Assembly: GCA_023678885.1 (NCBI GenBank)
Contig: CM042983.1
Location: forward strand, 23,666,279-23,730,278
Direction: 5' to 3'
DNA length: 64,000 nucleotides
Source of the DNA: Pogostemon cablin
Lineage: Eukaryota; Streptophyta; Magnoliopsida; Lamiales; Lamiaceae
A model generated the notes under the pieces. That model saw only the letters and a list, made by a program, of their open reading frames with translations. It searched no databases and had not been told where the DNA came from. Every line of letters begins with the position of its first letter. The stretch's first letter is position 1. Shown piece after piece: positions 13,481 through 23,861 of this stretch. The position numbers and the translations under genes were made by a program.

Positions 13481-15010
13481 CTCATAGGATGAATATAACT
13501 AGTTTCTGCAACGCTCACACTTTATGGTGTGGTTCTCATCTCTGTGGTATCATTTTGTACACATTTACCAGATTCATGCATGCACAGCTTTTATTTTTAT
13601 GTCGCTTCACAATAGGCGTTAGATTAAAAATCTACAATTAAAAAATAAAGTAAAAATAAATAAGAATAATAATAATAAAAAAGAGTTGATTACATTAAAA
13701 TATACAGCATTTTAACTTTTTCTCAAATTAATAACAAATTAATTCCGAACTATATTTTTATTAAACAAAACAAAAAACAAAAAACACGAGCTTCTCCTCA
13801 TCATTTTAATGAACTTTTTTTTTTTAATCAATTAAATATTTTTCTCAATTTGATTACAGTTTTTTTCTTTTTTCAATTGAACAAATGATATATATGGTTT
13901 GCAATGTAATAACCGAATCGAATTTCCTAATTAATAAAAATCTATATAAATTAAATATTTAAAACTATAATGCATAAATTAAATATTAAACTATAATAGA
14001 ACACATAATAAAGCACAATATTAATTTATAAAAGACAACATTAACTAATAAATAAATTTTTAAAATAAAAATATAACAAATTTATGAACGACATTAATTT
14101 ATATAAAAGGAATATGCATGAACTAATAAAGTTTTTTGATTTATGCCGCACATTAAAATTACAACAGTACGATATGAATTGTTTTATAAGTTTTTAATAT
14201 TTAATATGTAATTTATGTGTTATATTTTAAAGGGTTAATTAAAAAAAAACACCATCTTTACTTAACTTTTAATTTTTTTTGGGGGTGGGTGGATGTGGTG
14301 AGTGGCGGGGTGGGTAAGGGTTAGGTTGGGTGGTAGAGTTTAAAACATAAATAAATAAATATATTTTTTAATTAATTTTATTAATTTTATATATTAATAT
14401 ATCAATTACACAACAACGGAATGATTTCAAATTATACAGTTTCAGTGAGATTTGAAATCTATTCAAAACAACTAAAAAAATCAAAATCAAATTAATGATT
14501 TGAAATCCATTGATTTAAAATCTTGGATTTATAAATCAATTGATTTCAAGTGTTATCCAAACAAGGATTTGAGAGAAGGATTTATAAATCCCTCCTTAAA
14601 TCCTTCTATCCAAACATAGCCTTAGAAACTTCTCCACCAAGTTGAATGTTTTTTAGCAGCAAATAAGGTATTCCATAGATGAACATCACGCTCAAATGGA
14701 ATTATTACATCAGGGACAGCTTGGAGTAAAGACTATCACCTGGTCACCATTCATATATATGGGCTTCACCAATCACTGCGTTGTTGATCTGTAGATTCCC
14801 TTTAAGTGAAGCGATATTTGCCTTCAATGGTAGATATTACATGGAGAACAGTTTCTTCACACTTGTTCAGCTATAAAAATCGAACAGTTTGAGTTCGTTC
14901 AGATGTAGCCAGCGAATGTACGTGGTGACTCATACAGACCTATAAAAAATTTATACAGATATATAGTGGATTGTTTAAGTATTCTCTTTATCCACAATTT
15001 ACACAGATCT
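13481..15010. other. Gene-free AT-rich interval after the JmjC gene
   Basis: After the stop codon the sequence becomes very AT-rich with no sustained ORF. At about 14430-14635 there are alternating inverted words GATTTGAAATC, GATTTATAAATC and a right edge CTATCCAAACATAGCC, which suggests a decayed MITE. 14640-15010 is of more balanced composition but I recognise no gene in it. Confidence 0.5.
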
Positions 15011-15623
15011 ATTATAATTGGGTTAATTGCATTAAAAGTCATGAACTTTCAACGGATTGCAAATTAATCTCGACTTTTATGAAATTGCAAAAAAAACCAT
15101 GACCTTTCATGTTTGTGTAATTCGCACCCGTCAGACAGCTGAAGCCTGTCCGACAGCTGACGTGAAGTTGACCTTTGCCACGCCAACTTTTAGTTTATTG
15201 CAAAGAAAACCCCAACCTTTACTTAAATTGCAATTTAATCCAAACTTTTGAAATTTTGGCAAAAAATACCATCAAATTTTTATTTTTATTTTTAAATTGC
15301 ACCATCTAATAAAAAATTTATATTTTATTTTTAAATTTAAACTCTAAAAAATTATTAAATAAAATAATAAAATTATTATATGAATAAAATATTTATTACT
15401 AAAATTATAAAATTAATTATATCTATTAAAAAAATTATATAACCTCTAAATATTTAAATTCTTTTAATTTTAGGTCATGTCATTATTAGATCTGATTTTC
15501 ATTAATTATTGCAGCCTACATACGCTTTTGCAGCATTATTTTACACTCATATAAACCTTACTTATACATTCTTAAAATTAAAAAAAATATTTAAAAAATT
15601 GCATTGTTGTGCATTACTTATTA

Positions 15624-16007
15624 GGCAAAAGCTCCTGTGCACCCGGGCGCACGGAACACTTTCCGTGCGCCTTTAGAAATTTGTGCTAAATTGTATACCT
15701 TTTAGTATACAGATGTGTACCCTTTATTTTCTAAAGAAAAATCTGGGCGCACGAACAACACTCCGTGCGCCTTTAGAATTTTGTGTTAAATTGTATACCC
15801 TTTAGTATAAAAATGTGTACCCTTTATTTTCTAAAGAAAAAAAAATATTAATGAAAAGTGTATACCCTTTAGAACAAAATTGTGTACCTTTTAGTAATTA
15901 AAGTGTATACCCTTTAGACCAAATTAATGTACCCTTACCCATAATACAAAATTTCTAAAGGCGCACGGAATGTGTTCCGTGCGCCCGGGTGCACGCAAGC
16001 CTCACTC
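15624..16007. mobile_element. 384-bp MITE, copy 1, with perfect 9-bp target duplication
   Basis: The element has inverted ends: GTGCACCCGGGCGCACGGAA at the left and TTCCGTGCGCCCGGGTGCAC at the right, each followed inward by a small hairpin word and CTTTAGAAATTT. TACTTATTA occurs on both sides (15615-15623 and 16008-16016). The interior repeats the word GTGTATACCCTTTAG with variants. It lies nested inside the Mutator-like element. Confidence 0.88.
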
Positions 16008-16111
16008 TACTTATTATTTTTAATTTTTTCCCTTGAAAAAAAATAAGTATTGATTTTATAATTAAGCTGTAATGACATAGTAATTCACAATCTCTCGATC
16101 TTTTTATATAA

Positions 16112-16495
16112 GGCAAAAGCTCCTGTGCACCCGGGCGCACGGAACACTTTCCGTGCGCCTTTAGAAATTTGTGCTAAATTGTATACCTTTTAGTATACAG
16201 ATGTGTACCCTTTATTTTCTAAAGAAAAATCTGGGCGCACGAACAACACTCCGTGCGCCTTTAGAATTTTGTGTTAAATTGTATACCCTTTAGTATAAAA
16301 ATGTGTACCCTTTATTTTCTAAAGAAAAAAAAATATTAATGAAAAGTGTATACCCTTTAGAACAAAATTGTGTACCTTTTAGTAATTAAAGTGTATACCC
16401 TTTAGACCAAATTAATGTGCCCTTACCCATAATACAAAATTTCTAAAGGCGCACGGAATGTGTTCCGTGCGCCCGGGTGCACGCAACCCTCACTC
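16112..16495. mobile_element. 384-bp MITE, copy 2, with perfect 9-bp target duplication
   Basis: It has the same length as copy 1 and differs from it by only about two substitutions by eye. It is flanked by its own, different duplication TTTATATAA (16103-16111 and 16496-16504). The separate duplications show it arrived by an independent insertion, not by tandem duplication. Confidence 0.88.
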
Positions 16496-17079
16496 TTTAT
16501 ATAATGTCCTTAGATGTCCGATTGCAATTACAAAAAAAAAGTATAATCAAATGTGTAATTGTTTTAATTTTTTCTTTCAACGTGATTTTAATTTCATTTG
16601 ATATTTTTTACGAGTAATGGTATAATTTAATCAATAAAATTTAAATTTTAAAAATATAATATAATTTTTTATTAGATACTGCAATTTAAAAATAAAAATA
16701 AAAATTTGATGGTCTTTTTTGCCAAAATTTCAAAGGTTGAGATTAAATTGCAATTTAAATAAAGGTTGAGGATTTTCTTGTAATTAAATAAAAAAGGATG
16801 TGGTAAAAGTTAACGCCACGTCAGCGTCTAGTAGGCTTGAGCTGCCCGATGGGTGCGAATTGCACAAACATGAAAGGTCATGGTTTTATTTGTAATTTTA
16901 TAAAAATATAGATTAATTTGCAATTCGTTGAAAGTTCATGGTTTTTAATACAATTAACCCTATATAATTTTAGTTATTCTCTTTATCCATGATTCTTGTA
17001 GGTTAAGAATATAGAGTTTACTTATTAAGGTTCATGGGGTATATTTAGAAATTTGGGGTAGGAATAGCTAAAATCTTAT

Positions 17080-18370
17080 TGTAACGACAAAATTTGTATT
17101 TATTAAATAATAAACACAAAAGAAATTACAATGATAATCCGATGTGGATTAAACTTGAAAATTGAAGTAAACAGCTTCTATTTATCCTCTGATTCCTCTC
17201 TTGAGTTGACTTTCTTGACTTTTACCAACTTTTTGAGTCGGATCTTTGGATAAAGCTTGTCCGAGCTCGGGTTCGGGGCTTGAAGCTTGAAAACGTTTAT
17301 CCGGAGGCGTCGAGCCTTTGTTCGGATCGAACGTTGACTTGAAGATTTGCTGTGAAGAACGTCGTTCAATTTGGTAGAACACCGTTGACCTCACGATTTT
17401 TACTGGATGAAGAACGCCGGATCGGAGAGGCTTAGCACCTTGATCCTTGATCGGAGGCAGTTCTTGACTTGAAGTTACTTTGAAGCTGCTTGAAGACTGG
17501 CTTGAAGCCTTCGATTTGAAGCTTTGAAGATTTTAAGATCTGGAGCTTGAAGACTCGAAGATTTGAAGATCCTCGAAGGTCTTGAGCTTGAAGATTTGAA
17601 GATTTGAAGATTCTCGAGTGTTCTTGAGCTTGAAGCTTTGAAGATTTGAAGATCCTCGAGTGTTCTTGATTTCTTCAAGAGCGTCTTGTCTTCGGGTGCT
17701 TGAATGTGTTTTGAATGAGGACTGAAGACCCTTATTTATAGGTGGAGAAAATAACCACCTGAGAGATATTTTCTCCTTCGAAAAGATATGTTGGGCTTCT
17801 TCCTTTAATTAAGCCTGCTGGACTGGATACGGGCCTATTTAATTTAAATAAGCCTGCTGGATTTGACTTGGGCCTATTTAATTTAATTAGGCTTTGACTT
17901 GGGCCTATTTAATTTAATTAGGCCTGCTGACTTGCTGGATTTGTTGACTTAAATCAGGTCCACTTGCCTTGGATTAAACCCAATTAATTTAAATTGAGCC
18001 CATCTGGCTTGGATTTGACCAATTTAATTTAAATTGAGCCCATTTGGCTTGGATTTGGGCAATTTAATTTAAATTGAGCCCATTTGGCTTGGATTTGACC
18101 AATTTAATTTAAATTGAGCCCATTTGGCTTGGATTTGGGCAATTTAATTTAAATTGAGCCCATTTGGCTTGGATTTGGGCAATTTAATTTAAATTGAGCC
18201 CATTTGGCTTGGATTTGGGCTCAAATAATTATATTAATTACTAATTAATTATTCATTTATTTTAAGGAACTATTTTATTTAAATTCCTTAATAAATAAAT
18301 ATTTAATCAATACTTAATATATCTTCCTCTGCATTTTATTTATTTAGGCAATAAATTTTAATTGCCTACA
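17080..18370 (-). repeat. 3' LTR of the Tat element (1291 bp)
   Basis: It is nearly identical to 28169-29419. It carries the same short-word repeat (17475-17690) and one additional 40-bp unit in the 18001-18220 array, which exactly accounts for the 40-bp length difference. Short ORFs read through the repeats are not genes. Confidence 0.92.
18001..18220. repeat. 40-bp tandem array in the LTR
   Basis: The unit is CATTTGGCTTGGATTTGGGC followed by AATTTAATTTAAATTGAGCC. There are five full units and a half unit, with alternating GACC and GGGC variants. The partner LTR has one unit fewer. Confidence 0.9.
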
Positions 18371-18802
18371 AATGCCCCCTTGCATTTTATTCGCTGAAAT
18401 TTATTTTTGAAGGGGACAAATTGCAATAATTTTATTTGCCGCGGCGTCTCTCTTTCTTGGCCCATATCTTCCTTGAGCTTTTTCCTTCCTTGAGCTTTTT
18501 CCTTTTATTATTTATGGCCCAATATGTCTACTTAATTCATGACTTCCAAAATTGAGTATACAGCCCAACTGACTGCAGATATATCTCATAAAATTAAATT
18601 TCAAATATCCACAAATCCTTGCTGAGCATCAACCTGCTCGTTTCAATCCCCCACATATTTTCTCGAATTTGTGATCTTTTGTGAGAGAAATAAGATGGAA
18701 AGATAAGTGATAACTTCAAATCTGAGGATAACTCATAAAGATGAATCTTAATCAAATATTCATATAATCTTATAAGAGTTATCCAGTAAATACTTCCACC
18801 AC

Positions 18803-19543
18803 TATATAAAAAGGTTCATGCCTTCAATTTTTACATCATAGTTCACGAGCGTAAGCTAACCAACATTCCCTTTCTTTGCAGGTTCTTGATCTCACCAAAG
18901 CGAGTTCATCATCTCAGCTTCTTCCCCTAATCCCTTTTCTTCTCTTTTTTTTTTTTGACAGCGCCTAATTTATTCATCGGAAGCTGCAGAGTTTGTGATA
19001 CTGTAAGTACTCTTTTTTCTAGCTTTTGTTTACTCCTCCAGTAATTTCTTTATTCCTTCCTGCATGTATTTGTTTCTTTTCTTGGTTCACTTTACCTTTT
19101 ATTATTGAGCTGCTCCTTATTAATATCCACAAAGAAGAGAGAAAAGACTTGAAACATGGGCAATTGTGACCAGCGTTACGCATTCCTGGCGACTAGGAAT
19201 TTATTCAAGTCGGAGGTCGTGACGAGTCCAATGCTTGCACCATTTATCAAGCATTATTTATGGCAATTTACCTCTTCGACTGCAGCGGGACTGCCGGGTG
19301 TGGGAAAGAGAGGCGACGCTATGCGTTGAACCTTTGATTTTCCGCAGCGACATCCCGCAATGGCAACGTTGTTTCGGGATCTCAGCCATAACTGCCGCTA
19401 GCATCATCGGTGGTAGCTCAATACAGATCGTCAGCGGGCACCGACGGATCCTGGTGGCCATCCGCGATAAGCGCAACAAGCTCGTGATTCCGACGGCAGC
19501 GATGGCAACGGTGCGACGGCTGGCGAACAACTTCCGGAAGTGA
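18803..19543 (+). other. Possible antisense promoter and decayed ORF in the Tat element
   Basis: On the plus strand, opposite to gag-pol, TATATAAAAAGG (about 18803) is followed by a pyrimidine-rich leader. An ATG at 19156 starts a 57-codon reading frame, and an overlapping frame stays open until 19543. Together they look like one protein frame broken by an indel. I do not recognise the product. The annotation as an antisense unit rests on the TATA box, the composition and the precedent of antisense ORFs in Tat elements. Confidence 0.35.
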
Positions 19544-20859
19544 CGTGGTGGGCTGTGGGCGCGACGTCGGGCTGACGGCGCGATGCTCCTGGCGGCGACT
19601 CTGACGAATGGCTGCTTGCAATGAACCCGATCGATGAGCGTGGCTTCTGAATTCGTCTTGCTCTCAGCCTACCAATCTCTGTCTACCCTTCTCCGTCTAC
19701 AGCAGCAGTGGTTCGGCGACGAGACCAACGGCCATGGCGATGGATAGGCGATGCAGCAGCTCTGTCGGGGTGGCGGTGGAGCTTGCGATTTCAGCAGCGG
19801 CGAGATCTTGATGGGATCGATGGAGGCGGCCGGCTGAGGAGGTGTAGCGATGTCCAGCAATCCGCAGCGGCGGTGATGGCGAAGGCTCTGGAGGATGATG
19901 GACACCCCCCTTTCGGCTTCAAGGAGAGCAGCGACTGGTGGTCGCGATCGCGCACGACGGCGCGACTGGCAAGGCAGATCTAGCGATGAACGGTTTGCAC
20001 ATGGTGAAGAAGCACGGCGTCGCAATCGGCGCTGAGATTTAGCCGGTGGCAGGGATCGCGGCGGGTGGGAGACTGCGGGTTTGATGGGCGACGGTGACCG
20101 ATGGGTGGCCGGTTCCGGCGATGAAATCCGCGGTGGAATGATGATCGTTAGTGATGCATCAGCTGGCGTCATGCTTCCGGTAGCGAGGCGGTAACTTGGC
20201 CGGACCAAAACCGACGGCGGAAGATGGAGGAGATCCGCGACTGGTGGTCGCGATCGCGCGGAAGTCGGCCTGCGTTTTTTTGGCGGTATCATGACATCGG
20301 TTGCCCAGGCTTCAGTGGTTCTTCTCCGGCGATCAGTGGACGAACAACTGCAATGGGGGAAAGTCTCTCTATGAACAAGAGATGGAGTATTCTGCTTTTG
20401 ATTTGGGGGAGATGCACTTCACGTGTTCTCCTTGAAAATGCAATTGCCACTTTGACTTTTCAACTTGGACCTCAAGTTGTTAAATTCAACTTGATTTGCA
20501 ATTCAAAAGAAATTTCAAAACCCCAAATTAACTTATCATTGGGCCCCGTATGATTAAATACATTCAACTTGATTAAATTGGTCTTGCAACAATTTTCCCT
20601 TACAATTCTGGGCTAGAAAATAGCTTGGCCTTCAATTTTTTACTTTAATTCATATTATCAAGTCTATTAAACTTGAACATGAATTAATTTAATCACTCCT
20701 TTTAGCATTTTGGACTTTACCCATTTTCCAAAAGTTTAATTTATAGTTTTGAATTTAATAATTAATTGATCCCATAAATTTATTTTGGGTCATTTAATTA
20801 ATTAAATCCATAAACATAGATTAATTTGAACTCTTCCTTCTTTCTATAGAATTTGACGT

Positions 20860-21170
20860 TCATGATCTTCCTCTGTAGAGTGGATGAGCATCTATCAATG
20901 AGGAACAATATCGGTCTCGCTACTCTTCCTTTGGACGGAATTGACAGAGCAATATGAGCATTGCGACTCTTCCTTGAGATGACATAGTAGCATTAAAATC
21001 GACATTCTTCATTGAGTTGAAATCGATAGAGCCATATCGACATCGCCACTTTCCCTTGAGATGGAATTCGATGGAGCAACATCAGTATCGTCACTCTTTC
21101 ATCTTTTGAGATGAAATCGACAGAACAATATGAGCATCGCGACTCCTCCTTGAGATGGCATGTCTACTTC
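20860..21170. repeat. Degenerate tandem repeat, unit about 60 bp
   Basis: The repeated words are ATCGACAGAGCAATATGAGC, ATCGCGACTCTTCCTTGAGA and variants, occurring about five times with many substitutions. No coding frame is kept. Confidence 0.7.
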
Positions 21171-21349
21171 TTTTCCTTGTATTTTATTTATGGCATGTAT
21201 ATTTCAACTCTTTATTTTTCTCACAAGCTTGATAGGAATCACTTGAATCATGACTGAACTTAGTTAGTTACTAAGCTGCCTACGTACCCCTTTGCAGAGG
21301 ATCAAGTCATTACGTAGTTCAAAGGGACATGGTTTTGACTTTGGGGGGG

Positions 21350-21600
21350 TGCCGTACACAGTTTATACTCGTGCGGGCCAGGAGTGACTATTCTTTAACC
21401 ACTTTAGACAAAGTAGGGTATTTAATGCTTTAACCACTTAAAATACCTGAGTGGGTGAATTAATAGTTTAGCCACGTATAATTACCTTTGGTGGGTGTCG
21501 TACACAGTTTATACTCGTGCGGACCAGGAGTTAGTCGTACACAGTTTATACTCGTGCGGACCAGGAGTAACATGCAGTTTAGGCTCGTGCGTCATGGAGC
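21350..21600. repeat. Direct repeats with a 34-bp core
   Basis: Three copies of CGTACACAGTTTATACTCGT followed by GCGGACCAGGAGT lie at about 21354, 21499 and 21537. A partial fourth copy is near 21572. The spacer between copies 1 and 2 also contains internal repeats of TTAACCACTT. Confidence 0.8.
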
Positions 21601-21620
21601 GTTCCTTAGGTTTGACTAGA

Positions 21621-23861
21621 TTACGCGTAGTAGCGTTTCAGGAATTTGCCATTTATGGGGCCAATTCCCACTCCATCTTCGGATATCAACTTGTATGCAC
21701 CATTTGTATATACTTCTTTCACAACATGTGGGCCATCCCACTTGGGCAAGAATTTATTTCCCACTCAGTGAGTGATGACAATAGGCCTTCTCACAGCAAG
21801 GACTAAGTCTCCGACTTGAAAGGAACGTATCTTCACTTTCTTGTTAAATGTTCTGGAGAGGCGAGCTTGATAGCACTCAAGTCTCTGTTGTGCTTCCAAC
21901 CTCTTTTCATCAAGTGCCTCTAATTCTTCGAGACGCAGTCGTGCGTTCTCTTCTTCAGTTAAACCTTCTTGAATAGCTATCCTCAAAGATGGAATTTGCT
22001 TTTCAAGGGGCACAACAGCTTCAACCCCATACACTAGAGAATACGGAGTAGCTTGAGTAGGCGTTCTATAAGTAGTTCGATACGCCCATAAAGCTTCATG
22101 AATCCTTTCATGCCAGTCTCGTTTTGACTTGGAGACCACCTTCTTCAATAGGTTACACAGTGTTTTGTTGAAGGCTTCAGCGAGCCCGTTAGCTGCTGCA
22201 TTATACATAGAAGATTTTCGTTGCTTGAAGTCAAACTTCTCACAAAGCTTATCAATCAAAGAGTTACTGAATGGCCTCCCATTGTCTGTGATAATGTATC
22301 GAGGCACTCCATATCTATATATGATGTTGATGCGGATGAAATCAGCAACATTTTCCTTCTTCACTTCTCTCAAGGGTACAACTTCCGCCCACTTGGAAAA
22401 GTAATCAGTGGCAGCCAGAATATAAAGATGGCCTCCAGAAGACTTTGTTAACGGCCCCACCACATCTAAGCCCCATGCATCAAATGGCCACGAAGAAACT
22501 GTTGGATGTAATGGCTCGGGAGGCTGATGAATGAGATTTGCATGAAACTGACATGGTTGACATTTTTGTGCATAATCTATGCAATCCTTCACCATAGAAG
22601 GCCAGTAATATCCCATCCTCTTGATTCTGAAATGTAACTTGGGTCCAGACTGATGGGCGCCACATATTCCAGAATGAGCTTCCTCCATAGCTTGTAGAGC
22701 TTCTTCATCACTTAAGCATCTTAAGAGAATACCATCAAACGATCTTCTATAAAGTATATCTTTGTAATAGAAGAATCGCGGTGCTCTACGCCGGACATCA
22801 ACCCTTAGGTGTGGATCATTGGGGAGCTTATCATACTTCAAGTAATCCATGAACGATTGTCGCCAATCTTCCTTCCCAATATCGAACACTTCTATGGCAC
22901 AATACCCAACTTCTTCATCATCTTCCTTTTCGAAGAAGGGAGGTACCACCCAACTTTTGCAGATCGGAACTTGGAAATGTGCTTCAGGCATTGCTATGGT
23001 TGATGCTAGCTTTGCCAAAGCATCGGCTTGTTTGTTCTTGCTCCTTGGAAGATGTTCAATCTCTACATCTCCAAGCCAATTCATAAGCCTTTGAGCATAG
23101 TCATAATATGGACGTAGCTCGGGTTTCTTAACCTCATATAAACCAAGCAGCTGGTTGATTATTAACAACGAATCTCCATATATCTTCAGGTGTCGTTGCT
23201 TTACATCTACTGCCATCTCCAGACCAAGTATAAGAGCTTGATATTCAGCTACATTGTTAGAGCAATTTTCAGTTAGATTGAAGGAGTATGGCAGAACTTC
23301 TCCATCTGAGGTCACAAATACCACTCCTGCGCCGGCTCCTTCTCTGTGAGCAGCTCCATCGAAATACATCTTCCAAGGAGGAGTGATTTCAATAGCCAAT
23401 ATATCTTCATCGGGGAGATCATCAGATAATTCCCATTCTGCAGGCATGGGATGATCAGCTAAGAAATCCGCCAATACTTGCCCTTTCACTGCCTTTTGAG
23501 GGACATATATAATCTCGAATTGCTGCAATTGAAGATACCACCTTGCAAGCCTATCAGAGAGCACTGGTTTCGACATGACGAATTTTAATGGGTTGGCCTT
23601 TGAGACCAAGTAAACAGTATGAGCTTGGAAGTAGTGTCTTAACTTCTGAATTGCAAAGATGAGAGCCAGACAAATCTTTTCAATTGGTGAGTATTTTAAC
23701 TCATTTGGAGTCATTGTTCTACTCAAATAGTACAACGCACACTCCTTTCCTTCATCATTATTTTGTGCAAGCAAGGCTCCAACTGATTTTTCTTGAGCAG
23801 ATATGTAGAGAATTAATGGACGTCCGACTATTGGAGCAACCAACACTGGCGGCTTCATCAA
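21621..23861 (-). pseudogene. pol: Tat pol, second part: RNase H, archaeal-type RNase H and integrase
   Basis: Residues 1-110 are the resident RNase H, with Ser where the first catalytic Asp is expected, as is usual for Tat. Residues 165-290 are the second, archaeal-type RNase H with D168, E206, D230 and D280. Integrase follows: zinc residues H396, H403, C434, C437, then D466, D526 and E562 with the classical 35-residue spacing between the last two. An in-frame TGA at 21767-21765 stops translation after 698 aa. The same frame then stays open to a TAA at 21623-21621, and this tail matches the usual integrase C-terminus, so the TGA is a late nonsense mutation. The upstream end is joined to the first pol ORF through a frameshift. 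Confidence 0.85.

Larger units (their letters stand above)
15020..16960. mobile_element. Mutator-like TIR element (1.94 kb), non-autonomous
   Basis: The left end GGGTTAATTGCATTAAAAGT and the right end TTTTTAATACAATTAACCC are inverted copies. The inverted homology runs on for about 300 bp on each side, including CCATGACCTTTCATGTTTGT and TGCAATTTAAAAATAAAAAT. The flanks ATTATAATT (15011-15019) and TATATAATT (16961-16969) are an 8-of-9 match, typical of Mutator-like elements. There is no transposase, and the interior is occupied by two other MITEs. Confidence 0.85.
18371..21620. other. Region between integrase and 3' LTR of the Tat element
   Basis: This 3.25 kb carries no pol domain. Next to the LTR is a purine-rich run on the minus strand (CAAGGGGGCATT, 18371-18383), the probable polypurine tract. 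19160-20400 is markedly GC-rich compared with the surroundings. 20860-21170 holds a degenerate tandem repeat around ATGAGCATCGCGACTCTTCC. 21350-21590 holds three copies of CGTACACAGTTTATACTCGT plus relatives. Tat-lineage elements of other plants are known to carry extra ORFs here, sometimes antisense to pol. Confidence 0.7.

Noticed and set aside
17178..17678. Minus-strand ORFs with DLQIFK repeats
   Set aside because: They lie in the Tat LTR and result from the short GAAGATTTGAAG repeat; the same ORFs recur in the other LTR (28267-28767).
19669..20292. 207-aa Pro/Ser/Arg-rich minus-strand ORF
   Set aside because: Low complexity from the GC-rich block, with no recognisable domain and overlapping frames open on both strands.
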